The notes beneath the pieces are model-generated. The model searched no databases, was not told where the DNA came from, and was given only the letters and a program-made list of their open reading frames with translations. Both the position numbers and the translations under genes were made by a program. From positions 1 to 64,000 of the forward strand of contig JAFRSW010000020.1 in NCBI GenBank assembly GCA_017427385.1: DNA of 64,000 bases, given 5' to 3'. Shown here in pieces: positions 17,142-26,151 of this stretch; position 1 is the first letter of the stretch; every line of letters starts with the position of its first letter. Source of the DNA: Bacteroidales bacterium. Lineage in GTDB: Bacteria; Bacteroidota; Bacteroidia; Bacteroidales; UBA932.

Positions 17142-18161
17142 TTATTTCACTTCCCAAGTGGAGCCGCTGTGAAGCAGGTCGTCCACGCAATGGATTTTCG
17201 ATTTTGTCATCACGTCCTTCACCTGATCGCGCACGCCGTCGTCGTAGGTAACGTCCTTGACGTCCCTTATAACTCCCAGTGCCACAGGGAATTCCGGATA
17301 TTTCATATTGGCAAGCATCATGTGGATACCGGCGTTCTCGCAGTGGGCGTCGTGCACCAGGATGTCGTCCAGAGTGTAGCCGTCCTGCCCTATGGTGACC
17401 ACTTTGAGTCCGAGGCCGTCCAGCACGAGACCCTTGTCTCGGTCTTTGCCGAAGATCATCTTTTCGCCATGACGGAGAGTGATGGTGCGGTCTGCACGGG
17501 TGGCGGGATCGGAAATGTCCTTATGCGCTCCGTCGTTGAATATCACGCAGTTGGTGAGCATCTCCATCACGGATGTGCCGTCGTGGAGGGCTGCTGCCGT
17601 CATTATCTCTTCGTTGAGCTTGAGCTCCACATCCAGGCTGCGGGCGAAGAAAGTGCCCTTGGCGCCCAGCACGAGCGAACCCGGGTTGAACGGGTGCTCC
17701 ACGGTGCCGTAGGGGGATGTCTTCGTGATGGCTCCGAACTTGGAGGTCGGCGAATACTGCCCCTTGGTGAGGCCGTAGATCTGGTTGTTGAAGAGGATTA
17801 TGTTGATGTCGATGTTGCGCCTGATGGCGTGGATGAAGTGGTTGCCGCCGATTGCCAGGGCATCGCCGTCACCGCAGGCCTGCCACACGGTCAGCCAGGG
17901 ATTGGCGACCTTGATGCCTGTGGAGATGGCCGTTGCACGGCCGTGGATGCTGTGGAATCCGTAGGTATCCATATAATAAGGAAGGCGCGAGGAGCATCCG
18001 ATACCGGACACCACCACGTAGCGTTCCTTTTCGTAGTTAAGTGCGGAGCTCACCTTCGGGAGAGACCTCTGCAGGGCTGCCAGCACGGCGTGGTCGCCGC
18101 AGCCGGGGCACCAGCGCACTTCCTGGTCGGACTTGAAATCTTTAAAAGACAGTGTTGCCAT
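17142..18161 (-). CDS. korB: 2-oxoacid:ferredoxin oxidoreductase, beta subunit (KorB)
   Basis: A 339-residue thiamine-pyrophosphate and iron-sulfur subunit. The cluster ligands are visible as WCPGCGDH near residue 18, GIGCSSR near 55 and a further Cys near LTNCVIFND. The TPP motif is GDGDALAIGGNHFIHAIRRNIDINIILFNN. With KorA it interconverts 2-oxoglutarate and succinyl-CoA plus CO2 using ferredoxin. In anaerobes with a branched TCA pathway it often runs in the reductive direction to supply 2-oxoglutarate. It starts one base after the korA stop codon. Confidence 0.94.
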   Translation of the reverse strand: MATLSFKDFKSDQEVRWCPGCGDHAVLAALQRSLPKVSSALNYEKERYVVVSGIGCSSRLPYYMDTYGFHSIHGRATAISTGIKVANPWLTVWQACGDGDALAIGGNHFIHAIRRNIDINIILFNNQIYGLTKGQYSPTSKFGAITKTSPYGTVEHPFNPGSLVLGAKGTFFARSLDVELKLNEEIMTAAALHDGTSVMEMLTNCVIFNDGAHKDISDPATRADRTITLRHGEKMIFGKDRDKGLVLDGLGLKVVTIGQDGYTLDDILVHDAHCENAGIHMMLANMKYPEFPVALGVIRDVKDVTYDDGVRDQVKDVMTKSKIHCVDDLLHSGSTWEVK

Positions 18162-18162
18162 A

Positions 18163-20004
18163 CTACAGAGCCTCCTTGATTGCGGCCACGAGCTCGTTCA
18201 CGAGGAACGGCTGCCCCTGGACCTTGCCACACTTTACGATCTTCGTCTCGGGGAAGAGCCCGAGAAGATAATTTGCGAACTGCCCGTTGTTGAGCTCGCA
18301 CACCAGCACCTTTTCGAATCCGGAAAGGATCCTGCCGGTATTGCGGGGAACCGGGTAGATATAGTCGAAATGCACGCGAGAGACCTCAATGCCCTCGGCG
18401 CGGACTTCATTCACAGCGGAGAGTATATGCCCGTAGGTACCTCCCCAGCCTACCACCAGAAGCTTGCCCTTTTCGGGACCGTCCAGCTGGAGTTCAGGGA
18501 TGTAGTCGGCTATCTTCTGCACCTTGGCCTCGCGTTCGGCCACCATCAGCGCGTGGTTCGCGGGATCGGAGGAGAGCACGCCGTCGTGATTCTTCTCCAG
18601 ACCGCCCACGCGATGCTCGAAGCCTTTCTGGCCGGGAATGGCCCACTTGCGCACCAGGGTTTCAGGGTCGCGTTCGAAGGGTTTGAACTTCTCGCCTTCG
18701 GGAAGGCTGGTTGCGAACGGCGGCTTGATGGCCGGATAATCCTTCATGGAAGGGATCAGCCAGGGCTCGCTGCCGTTGCCGAGGAAGCCTTCGGAAAGCA
18801 GCATCACCGGAGTCATGTGCTCGAGGGCTATCTTGGCGGCGTTGAATGCCATATCGAAGCAATTGGACGGGGAATGCGCCGCCACCACGGGGATGGGGCA
18901 TTCGCCGTTGCGGCCGTAGAGGGCCTGATTCAGGTCGGTCTGTTCCGTCTTGGTAGGGATGCCGGTGGAAGGACCTGCACGCTGCACGTCCACTACGACG
19001 AGCGGGAGCTCGGCCATCACCGCCAGTCCGAGAGCCTCGCTCTTGAGCGACAGGCCGGGGCCGGAAGTAGTGGTGACTGCGAGGTTGCCGGCGAATGCCG
19101 CACCGATGGCGGTGCAGATACCCGCAATCTCGTCTTCTGCCTGCAAAGTCTTGGCTCCCAGGCTCTTATGTATTGCCAGTTCCTCCAGGATATTGGTTGC
19201 CGGAGTGATAGGATACGAGCCGCAGAACAGGGGCAGGCCGCTCTTTTCAGATGCTGCCAGCAGGCCCCAGGCAGTAGCCTGGTTACCGGTGATATTGCGG
19301 TAGCTGCCCTTCTTGGGATGAGCCGGTTCGATGTGATAGGTGTTGGCTATCATCTGCATGTTGGCAGCGTAGTTGAAGCCATCTTTCAGAACCTTCTTGT
19401 TGGGCTCTATCACCTCGGGATGCTTCTTCGCGAACTTCCTTTCGAGATAGGAATAGATGTAGTCCAGCGGACGGTCGTAAATGAAACAGGCCATACCAAG
19501 TGTGAACATGTTCTTGCACTTGCGTATAGCTTTGATATCCATTCCGCTGTCCTTGAGGCTGAGTTCGGTCAGCCCGGTGATAGGGGCTACGATGAGCACC
19601 CTGTCCTCTACTCCGAGTTCCTCGAAGGGATTGTCCGTCTTGAAGCCTGCCTTGCGCAGGCCGGGCTCGTCGAAAGCATCGGAGTCCACCATTATCATTG
19701 CGGTGCGCTTGCACCATTTGGCATTGGCCATCAGTGCGGCGGGGTTCATGGCCACCAGCAGGTCGCAGAAATCGCCCGGGGTGTTCACATCCTCGCTACC
19801 TATGTGCACCTGGAAGCCGGAAACGCCGGAAACCGTACCCTGAGGGGCACGGATTTCAGCCGGATAGTCCGGGAACGTGGAGAGTTGGTTGCCGTAGATG
19901 GCGGACATATCTGCAAAAAGAGACCCGGTGAGCTGCATGCCGTCACCGGAATCACCTGCAAATCGTATCACAACATCTTTGGCATCGAGTACCTTATGTT
20001 GCAT
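18163..20004 (-). CDS. korA: 2-oxoacid:ferredoxin oxidoreductase, fused gamma-alpha subunit (KorA)
   Basis: A 613-residue fusion. Residues 1 to about 190 are the gamma domain (VVIRFAGDSGDGMQLTGSLFADMSA, GVSGFQVHIGSED). The rest is the alpha subunit with the pyrimidine-binding region (FCGSYPITPATNILEELA, QAEDEIAGICTAIGAAFAG) and the C-terminal VVGWGGTYGHILSAVNEVRAEG domain. This fused arrangement is the usual 2-oxoglutarate:ferredoxin oxidoreductase form. It heads korA-korB-gdhA. The preceding skp gene ends 41 bp upstream on the same strand and no clear promoter was found in that gap. Confidence 0.94.
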   Translation of the reverse strand: MQHKVLDAKDVVIRFAGDSGDGMQLTGSLFADMSAIYGNQLSTFPDYPAEIRAPQGTVSGVSGFQVHIGSEDVNTPGDFCDLLVAMNPAALMANAKWCKRTAMIMVDSDAFDEPGLRKAGFKTDNPFEELGVEDRVLIVAPITGLTELSLKDSGMDIKAIRKCKNMFTLGMACFIYDRPLDYIYSYLERKFAKKHPEVIEPNKKVLKDGFNYAANMQMIANTYHIEPAHPKKGSYRNITGNQATAWGLLAASEKSGLPLFCGSYPITPATNILEELAIHKSLGAKTLQAEDEIAGICTAIGAAFAGNLAVTTTSGPGLSLKSEALGLAVMAELPLVVVDVQRAGPSTGIPTKTEQTDLNQALYGRNGECPIPVVAAHSPSNCFDMAFNAAKIALEHMTPVMLLSEGFLGNGSEPWLIPSMKDYPAIKPPFATSLPEGEKFKPFERDPETLVRKWAIPGQKGFEHRVGGLEKNHDGVLSSDPANHALMVAEREAKVQKIADYIPELQLDGPEKGKLLVVGWGGTYGHILSAVNEVRAEGIEVSRVHFDYIYPVPRNTGRILSGFEKVLVCELNNGQFANYLLGLFPETKIVKCGKVQGQPFLVNELVAAIKEAL

Positions 20005-20045
20005 TATAAATAGGTTATAGTTTTAATACTGTGGGAATGTACCTG

Positions 20046-20612
20046 CTACTGGGCCTGTGCCTGAACCTGTGCCTTTGCGGCAAGTTCGGCCTGGAGAGCC
20101 TCCATGGTCCTGTCGGCAGGGATGCCGAGAGCCTTGCGGCACTCAGGAGTAATGTCGGTGCTCTGCGTTTCGTCTATATAGAGCACGGAACCGCGGTCGA
20201 ATACGAACACATATCCGCCGGCCTTGGCAATCTCGTTCATCTTCTCCTGAGCCTTCTTGTAGATGGGCTCCATCAGCTTCTGCTGCTGCTCCTGGAGTTC
20301 CTGCTCGACATTCTGGCTGAATTCCTGGATGCGCTGCTGGATCTGGGTGAGTTCGTCTTCCTTGGTCTTGCGGGTGGCAGGTGTATAGCTGTTCACGTTC
20401 TGCTGATACTTGGAATACTTATCCTGGAATTCATTCATCATTTCCTGATAGGACTCCTGGGCATTCTTCTGCGACTCCTGCATGACAGCGCGGGCCTGGT
20501 CGGACTCAGGCATGAGCTGCACAAGTTCGTTGAAATTCACGTATGCGAATTTCTGAGCTGAGGCTGCGACACCGATGAGCGAAACCGCTACAATCAAAAG
20601 AATCTTTTTCAT
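20046..20612 (-). CDS. OmpH/Skp-family periplasmic chaperone
   Basis: A 188-residue exported protein. The signal peptide MKKILLIVAVSLIGVAASAQ is followed by the Skp beta-strand core (KFAYVNFNELVQLMPE) and a long coiled-coil tentacle (about 45-130, rich in Gln, Glu and Lys). A return to the core (GGYVFVFDRGSVLYIDETQSTDITPE) follows. The C-terminus is a short Ala/Gln repeat. Skp holds unfolded outer-membrane proteins on the way to BAM, which fits its place immediately after bamA. A second Skp-like gene lies at 25.5 kb. Confidence 0.9.
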   Translation of the reverse strand: MKKILLIVAVSLIGVAASAQKFAYVNFNELVQLMPESDQARAVMQESQKNAQESYQEMMNEFQDKYSKYQQNVNSYTPATRKTKEDELTQIQQRIQEFSQNVEQELQEQQQKLMEPIYKKAQEKMNEIAKAGGYVFVFDRGSVLYIDETQSTDITPECRKALGIPADRTMEALQAELAAKAQVQAQAQ

Positions 20613-20624
20613 ATCTAAACTAAA

Positions 20625-23201
20625 TTAAAATTGTTGTCCAATAATGAAGTGGAACTGGCTCCCTCCCTTCTGGCCACTGGCGTCGGTATCGAAACCGTAG
20701 CCCCAGTCGATGCCGAGCAGACCCACCATCGGTAAGAAGATGCGCGCACCCACTCCGGCGCTGCGTTTGATCTGGAAAGGAGAGAAATCTCTGATGTCCG
20801 CCCAGCAGTTTCCTCCTTCCAGGAACACCAGCGCAAAGATGGTGCTTGAAGGCTGCAGGATGACCGGATAACGGAGTTCCACGGTGAATTTATCGTATAC
20901 GTTACCGGCATATGCCGATCCGTTTGCATTGTATGTAGTCTTCGTGTATGGAGTAAGCGAGTAATTCTCATAACCACGGAGCGGGATGATATCGGAACCG
21001 TAGGTGCTGTAACCCGACATGCCATCGCCACCGACGAGGAATCCTTCGAACGGAGAATAACCCCAGTTGCGGTTGTAGTAGCCGAGATAACCGAACTGTG
21101 CCTTGGTCATGAGCACGAGGTCTCCAATCAGCTTGGTGTAGCTGGCTGCGGAGAATTTCCACTTATGATACTCGATCCAGCGGAAACGATGGTCCGAATC
21201 CCAGGTGTCATAGTCTATGTCCTTCCAACTCTTAACAGGTACTACGTTGCCATCGCTGTCGAAAGTATGTTTGCGGAAGAGGGAATAAGGCGGCGTCATC
21301 TGCAGGCTGAACTGGAAATCCGAACCCATGCGGGGATAAATCTGCTGGTCGGTGGAGTTACGGTTCAAGCTGATGGTGTAGCTGAGGTTGTGCGAAAGAC
21401 CGTCATCGAAGAAGAAATATCCGGAGTACCAGTTGGTAAGCTTGTAGGTCTGCCAGCTGAGGCCGTTGTAGAGCACGAAATAGTTGTCCGGCCACTTCAG
21501 GCGGTTACCCAGCGATGCCGCGAAACCATAAATCTCCAGCATCCTGTCGTGGGTGAGATTGAAATATGTAGAGTTGGTCTGCCGGGTATAGTATGTGGAT
21601 ATGCTGAGCGAAGTAGGTTTCTTTCCGAACAGCCATGGCTCGACGAAACTCGCGGATAGCGCCGTGTAGTATGAACCGTTGGTCTGGAAGCGGAAAGAGA
21701 GGTTCTGTGCATCTCCCAGAGGAACGGGCCTCCATGCGCTCTTGTCGAACATACGGTGCGTGGAGAAGTTGTTGAAGGACACACCCGCGGTGGCCACGAA
21801 GGTGCGGCCGCCCCATCCTCCGGAAAGCTCCAACTGGCTGGAAGGCTTCTCCGTCACATTGTACACCAGGTCAACCGTATTGTTATTCTGGTTCGGAATC
21901 ATTGAATACCCCTCCTGGCTCATGATGGATTCCGGGTCGAACTGGCCCAGGGAGGCGATTTCACGTATGGAACGCTCAAAGTCGCTCTGGCTGAAAAGAT
22001 ATCCCGGACGGGTAAAGATCTGCCTGCGGACTATCTTCTCACTGGTGAGGTCGTTACCGTTGATCACGATATTGTTCAGAGTCGCCTGCTTGCCTTCGGA
22101 AATACGCATCTCCACATCCACGGAGTCGTTCTGGATATTCGTTTCCACAGGGGTGACGTTGAAGAAGAGGTAACCGTTGTCCCGGTACATCTTCGAGATG
22201 TCGTACTCGTTCTGCTTGCCGCCGCCACGGAGGCGTTTCTCCATGGTGACTATATCATATACGTCTCCGGGTTTGATGGAAAGTATCCTGTTGAGCTGGT
22301 CTGAATGGTAGACGGAGTTTCCGGTCCAGGTTATGTCCCTGAAGTAGTATTTGTCTCCTTCCTCGATGGTGATATCGATACCGAGACGGCCTGGCTCGAT
22401 GGTGTAGATGGAATCCTTCACGATGCGGGCATCCCTGTATCCCGCCTCATTGAAGGCACTGAGCAGGTTTTTCTTGTCGTTGGGATACTCCTTGGGGTCG
22501 AATTTCTTGGAATGGAAGAAGTTGTAGAATTTCGGGGACTTTGTCTTCTTCATGCTCTTGGCGAGCTTGTATTCCCCTACGTGTTCGTTGCCTATGAAGT
22601 TGATTTCCTTAACCTTCACCTTTTCTCCGCGGTCTACCGCGAAGTTCACGCGTATGGCCTTCTTGATAATGGTGTCTTTCTGCACCTCCGCCTTGACCTG
22701 GCAGTTCAGGAAGCCCTTTTCTGCATAGTACTTTTTAATAATACCATAGCATGTGGTCTCCACATAATCGGAGAACTCTCCACCACGGCGAAGGTTCAGG
22801 CGTTCCTGAAGATCTTTCTTTTCGCTCGACTTCACACCGGAGAATGACCAGCGCGAAACCCTGGGACGCTCGACTATGACTATCTTGAGATATGCTGAAT
22901 CGCGGTCTGCGCTCAGATGATCGATCTCCATCGACACGTCTTCGAAATAACGCTGCAGCCAGAGACGCCTCACGATTCCGGACAACTCTTCGCTGGGAAC
23001 TGTGATATCCATACCCTTTTGCAGCCCGGTCAGGGAAATAATCTGACTCTCACTGAAATAATTGTTGCCTTCCACGCTCACGCCGCCCACTTTATACTTC
23101 ACGGGGCGGTTGTAATCCACCTCCACTCCCCCCTCCTGGGCAAACAGCACCGCAGCCGAAAAAAGCAGCGCCGACAGGGCAATTATCTTTCTGATCTTCA
23201 T
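20625..23201 (-). CDS. bamA: Outer-membrane protein assembly factor BamA
   Basis: An 858-residue Omp85 protein. The signal peptide (MKIRKIIALSALLFSAAVLFA) precedes five POTRA-type modules up to about residue 430, with repeats such as YKVGGVSVEGNNYFSESQIISLTGLQKG and INFIGNEHVGEYKLAKSM. A 16-strand barrel follows, starting around SSQLELSGGWGGRTFVATAGVSFNNFS. The last residues FHFIIGQQF end in Phe, as expected for a barrel. It is the core of the BAM machine that inserts outer-membrane proteins. It lies in nadK-uppS-bamA-skp with gaps of a few bases. Confidence 0.96.
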   Translation of the reverse strand: MKIRKIIALSALLFSAAVLFAQEGGVEVDYNRPVKYKVGGVSVEGNNYFSESQIISLTGLQKGMDITVPSEELSGIVRRLWLQRYFEDVSMEIDHLSADRDSAYLKIVIVERPRVSRWSFSGVKSSEKKDLQERLNLRRGGEFSDYVETTCYGIIKKYYAEKGFLNCQVKAEVQKDTIIKKAIRVNFAVDRGEKVKVKEINFIGNEHVGEYKLAKSMKKTKSPKFYNFFHSKKFDPKEYPNDKKNLLSAFNEAGYRDARIVKDSIYTIEPGRLGIDITIEEGDKYYFRDITWTGNSVYHSDQLNRILSIKPGDVYDIVTMEKRLRGGGKQNEYDISKMYRDNGYLFFNVTPVETNIQNDSVDVEMRISEGKQATLNNIVINGNDLTSEKIVRRQIFTRPGYLFSQSDFERSIREIASLGQFDPESIMSQEGYSMIPNQNNNTVDLVYNVTEKPSSQLELSGGWGGRTFVATAGVSFNNFSTHRMFDKSAWRPVPLGDAQNLSFRFQTNGSYYTALSASFVEPWLFGKKPTSLSISTYYTRQTNSTYFNLTHDRMLEIYGFAASLGNRLKWPDNYFVLYNGLSWQTYKLTNWYSGYFFFDDGLSHNLSYTISLNRNSTDQQIYPRMGSDFQFSLQMTPPYSLFRKHTFDSDGNVVPVKSWKDIDYDTWDSDHRFRWIEYHKWKFSAASYTKLIGDLVLMTKAQFGYLGYYNRNWGYSPFEGFLVGGDGMSGYSTYGSDIIPLRGYENYSLTPYTKTTYNANGSAYAGNVYDKFTVELRYPVILQPSSTIFALVFLEGGNCWADIRDFSPFQIKRSAGVGARIFLPMVGLLGIDWGYGFDTDASGQKGGSQFHFIIGQQF

Positions 23202-23204
23202 TCC

Positions 23205-23885
23205 TTATTTTACTTTTCCATATCGCCTGTCCCGCGAAGCAAACTCTTCGAGGGCAGCCAGGAGGCTATCCTTTCTAAAATCAGGCCAAAGTGTATCCGT
23301 GAACACAAATTCGCTGTAGGCGGCTTGCCAGAGCAGGTAGTTGCTGATGCGTTTCTCTCCGGAAGTGCGGATGATAAGGTCCGGATCGGGGAAGCCGGCA
23401 GTCACGAGGTACGGCTCGATGCTGCTGCCACCTTCCGCGGCCATACGGTCGGCAGCCTGCTGTATGTCCCACTTGCCGCTGTAGCTCACAAACACTATCA
23501 TGGTGAGGCCCGTGTTGGCGGATGTGGCTTCTTCCAGATGGCTCACCGCTTCGTTCAGCGTGGCAGAAAGCCTCGCGCGGTTACCCAGCACGACAAAGCG
23601 CACATTGTTGCGCATCATGGTCTCATACTCGGCAGCCACGGCCTTGAACATGAGTTTCATGAGTGCGTCCACCTCTTCCTGGGGCCGGCCCCAGTTCTCT
23701 TCCGAAAAAGCGAACAGCGAAAGATAGGGAATCCCCCACTCCGCGCAGGCTTCGGTTATCACGCGGACGCTCTCGATGCCCTCTGCATGGCCGAACGCAC
23801 GCTCCTTGCCACGTTCTTTTGCCCAGCGGCCGTTGCCGTCCATGATTATGGAGATATGATTGGGTAGTTTCTCTGGAAGCTTCAT
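23205..23885 (-). CDS. uppS: Isoprenyl transferase (undecaprenyl diphosphate synthase)
   Basis: A 226-residue cis-prenyltransferase. The catalytic Asp16 lies in HISIIMDGNGRWA. Downstream are ERAFGHAEG, SLFAFSEENWGRP and DLIIRTSGEKRISNYLLWQAAYSEFVFTDTLWPDF, all standard for the family. It condenses farnesyl diphosphate with isopentenyl diphosphates to make the lipid carrier for peptidoglycan and O-glycans. It sits 3 bp upstream of bamA and one base after nadK. Confidence 0.96.
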   Translation of the reverse strand: MKLPEKLPNHISIIMDGNGRWAKERGKERAFGHAEGIESVRVITEACAEWGIPYLSLFAFSEENWGRPQEEVDALMKLMFKAVAAEYETMMRNNVRFVVLGNRARLSATLNEAVSHLEEATSANTGLTMIVFVSYSGKWDIQQAADRMAAEGGSSIEPYLVTAGFPDPDLIIRTSGEKRISNYLLWQAAYSEFVFTDTLWPDFRKDSLLAALEEFASRDRRYGKVK

Positions 23886-23886
23886 A

Positions 23887-24705
23887 TCACTCTACTGTAT
23901 TTCTAACATCCTGCCCCCAGAAGAAACGGCTCTTGAGGGCATCTATGAAATTCGATTTGCCCAGGCACACATGCCTGAGAGGAAACGGGGCGGTGCCTAC
24001 GCGTACCACGGTGCCGCAGGGTATGGTGTAGCTGCGGTTGTCCAGGCTGAGGATCATGTTGCCGCTGCGGGATTTGCCTTTCAGCAGCACATCCGCACTG
24101 GCAGGCACCACAAGAGGGCGCAGGTTCAGGTTGTGCGGGGCGACCGGAGTTATCAGCCTTACAGGCGCATCCGGCAGGCATATGGGGCCGCCGGCACTCA
24201 GGCTATAGGCGGTAGATCCCGCACTGGTAGCCACCAGCAGGCCATCGGCCCAATAAGTGGGCAGAGGATTGCCGTCCACACACACATCCACGCCAAGCAT
24301 TTCGACAGTGTCGCGATGGAGGCTGAGTTCGTTCACGGCATAGGGCCAGAAATCGGGGATGCCGGTGCCCTCGCAGGTCACCTTCAGCATGTCCAGCTCC
24401 TCGACCTCCCATTTCCCGGAGATGACTGCCTTCTCCGCTTCTTCCGCGGAATTCGCGGCCAGGAAGCCAAGGCGGCCGAAGTTGATTCCGAGGATGGGGA
24501 TGCCTTTTTCGGCAACTAGACGGGCTGCGCTGAGGAAGGTTCCGTCTCCGCCGAAACATAGGGCCATGCCGGTGCCCGGCTGCACGGAATCCTCGCTCAG
24601 GATCTCATAAAGAGACGCACCTCCGGTGGCAAGGCGCGAAAGAAGATTCTCTATACGCGAATCCCCCCTGAGGGTGCTTTTCTTTATGTAGTATCCTATT
24701 TTCAT
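23887..24705 (-). CDS. nadK: NAD kinase
   Basis: A 272-residue NAD kinase making NADP from NAD and ATP. It shows the GGDGTFLSAARL motif (catalytic Asp54), the NE-rich signature AVNELSLHRD, and the glycine-rich GSTAYSLSAGGPICLPD segment. Length is normal. It heads the nadK-uppS-bamA-skp operon and is divergent from pdxJ. A -7 box TAAATTTG ends 9 bases before the ATG. Confidence 0.96.
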   Translation of the reverse strand: MKIGYYIKKSTLRGDSRIENLLSRLATGGASLYEILSEDSVQPGTGMALCFGGDGTFLSAARLVAEKGIPILGINFGRLGFLAANSAEEAEKAVISGKWEVEELDMLKVTCEGTGIPDFWPYAVNELSLHRDTVEMLGVDVCVDGNPLPTYWADGLLVATSAGSTAYSLSAGGPICLPDAPVRLITPVAPHNLNLRPLVVPASADVLLKGKSRSGNMILSLDNRSYTIPCGTVVRVGTAPFPLRHVCLGKSNFIDALKSRFFWGQDVRNTVE

Positions 24706-24714
24706 TTAAACCTA

Positions 24715-24722
24715 CAAATTTA
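24715..24722 (-). promoter_or_regulatory. -7 box of the nadK-uppS-bamA-skp operon
   Basis: TAAATTTG on the minus strand, 9 bases from the nadK ATG. Confidence 0.5.
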
Positions 24723-24753
24723 ACATTTATTTACGATTTTCAGCCGTTTTTGC

Positions 24754-24761
24754 TACTTTTG
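24754..24761 (+). promoter_or_regulatory. -7 box of pdxJ
   Basis: TACTTTTG, 7 bases from the pdxJ ATG. It faces the nadK box with 31 bp between them. Confidence 0.5.
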
Positions 24762-24768
24762 TATCGTT

Positions 24769-25482
24769 ATGACCAAACTCAGCGTCAATATCAACAAGAT
24801 AGCCACCCTGCGCAACGCCCGCGGCGGCAACATGCCGGACGTCACACAGGCAGCCTTGAACTGCGAGAAGTTCGGGGCACAGGGCATTACCGTGCACCCC
24901 AGGCCGGACGAGCGCCACATACGTTACAGCGACGTACGGGCCATCCGTCCACTGCTTTCCACCGAATTCAACATAGAAGGGAATCCCACGCCCCAGTCGT
25001 TCAGGGACCTTGTGATGGAGGTTATCCCGGACCAGGTAACTCTGGTTCCCGACGCACACGATGCCATCACGTCCAATGCCGGATGGAATACAATGGAAAA
25101 CAAGGAATTCCTCACGGGCCTGTGCGGTCTTTTCCACGAAAAAGGCATACGCGTCTCAATTTTCATAGACCCCATTCCGGAGATGGCCGTGGCGGCCAAA
25201 GCCTGCGGCGCGGACCGCGTGGAACTCTACACCGAAGCCTATGCAGCGCAGTATGCCTCCGGCCGCGAAAAGGCAATCGAGCCCTATCTCCGCACCGCTC
25301 AGGCGGCCAGGGAAGCCGGTCTCGGCCTTAACGCCGGGCACGACCTCAATCTGGACAACCTGGCCTACTTTATCCGCACCATCCCGTGGACCGACGAGGT
25401 ATCCATAGGGCATGCTTTAATATGCGATGCGATTTATATGGGCCTGGAACGCACTATCAAAGAGTATTTGGCACGGATTTAG
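24769..25482 (+). CDS. pdxJ: Pyridoxine 5'-phosphate synthase
   Basis: A 237-residue TIM-barrel enzyme that joins 1-deoxyxylulose 5-phosphate and 3-amino-2-oxopropyl phosphate to make pyridoxine phosphate. Active-site segments are [44 protein letters not shown] and [12 protein letters not shown]. It indicates de novo vitamin B6 synthesis by the deoxyxylulose-dependent route. The start is 7 bases after a -7 box. Confidence 0.96.
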   Translation: MTKLSVNINKIATLRNARGGNMPDVTQAALNCEKFGAQGITVHPRPDERHIRYSDVRAIRPLLSTEFNIEGNPTPQSFRDLVMEVIPDQVTLVPDAHDAITSNAGWNTMENKEFLTGLCGLFHEKGIRVSIFIDPIPEMAVAAKACGADRVELYTEAYAAQYASGREKAIEPYLRTAQAAREAGLGLNAGHDLNLDNLAYFIRTIPWTDEVSIGHALICDAIYMGLERTIKEYLARI

Positions 25483-25493
25483 AATTATTTGGT

Positions 25494-25501
25494 TATCTTT
25501 G
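25494..25501 (+). promoter_or_regulatory. -7 box of the Skp-like lipoprotein gene
   Basis: TATCTTTG; a TTTG at 25467-25470 lies 23 bases upstream. The leader to the ATG would be about 35-40 nt. Confidence 0.5.
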
Positions 25502-25542
25502 TAGGCTTTACGCAGAAACAAAAACAATAAAACAATACAGTA

Positions 25543-26151
25543 ATGAAGAAAATCGCTCTCATCATCAGCGCCGCAGCCCTCGTGTTTGCCGCTGCCTCTT
25601 GCAAGAACGTTAAGACCGCCGAAGGCACGGAAGGAACCGCTGCCAGCGAAGGACCCGCAGCAGGTGCAATCGTTTATTTCAATCTGGACCGCGTACTCGA
25701 AGAATACGATATGGCCAACGATCTCCGTACCCAGGTAGAAACCAAGGTCAACAGCATCCAGCAGGAAATCAACCGCCGCGGTACAAAGCTCGAGAAAGAC
25801 GTGAAGGCCTTCCAGGACAAGATCGACAAGGGCCTGCTCACCCGCAGCGTGGCTGAGGTCCAGGGCCAGAAACTCCAGCAGCAGCAGAACAGCTTCCAGC
25901 AGTATGCCGCTCAGAAGCAGCAGGAAATGGCTGAAGAGCAGCAGGTTATGCTCAACCAGATCGCAGATGCCATCAAGACCTATCTCGACGAATTCAACGC
26001 AGAGAAGCAGTATGCGATGATCATCAGCACCCAGGGTGCGGTCCTCCCCGCCCCCGTGGCAGTTGCAGATCCCGAGCTGGACATTACCGATGCCATCCTC
26101 GAGGGCCTCAACGCAGCTTATGTGAAGACCAAGGCCAAAGAGAACAAGTAA
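25543..26151 (+). CDS. OmpH/Skp-like lipoprotein
   Basis: A 202-residue protein with a lipoprotein signal: MKKIALIISAAALVFAAAS followed by Cys20. After a short Thr/Ala/Gly linker comes a Skp-type core (AIVYFNLDRVLEEYDMANDLR) and a long Gln/Glu-rich coiled coil (about 70-155). It then returns to a core strand (KQYAMIISTQGAVL). It resembles the soluble Skp at 20 kb but is lipid-anchored, so it may act as a membrane-tethered chaperone. It precedes a glycosyltransferase gene without any gap. Confidence 0.82.
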   Translation: MKKIALIISAAALVFAAASCKNVKTAEGTEGTAASEGPAAGAIVYFNLDRVLEEYDMANDLRTQVETKVNSIQQEINRRGTKLEKDVKAFQDKIDKGLLTRSVAEVQGQKLQQQQNSFQQYAAQKQQEMAEEQQVMLNQIADAIKTYLDEFNAEKQYAMIISTQGAVLPAPVAVADPELDITDAILEGLNAAYVKTKAKENK

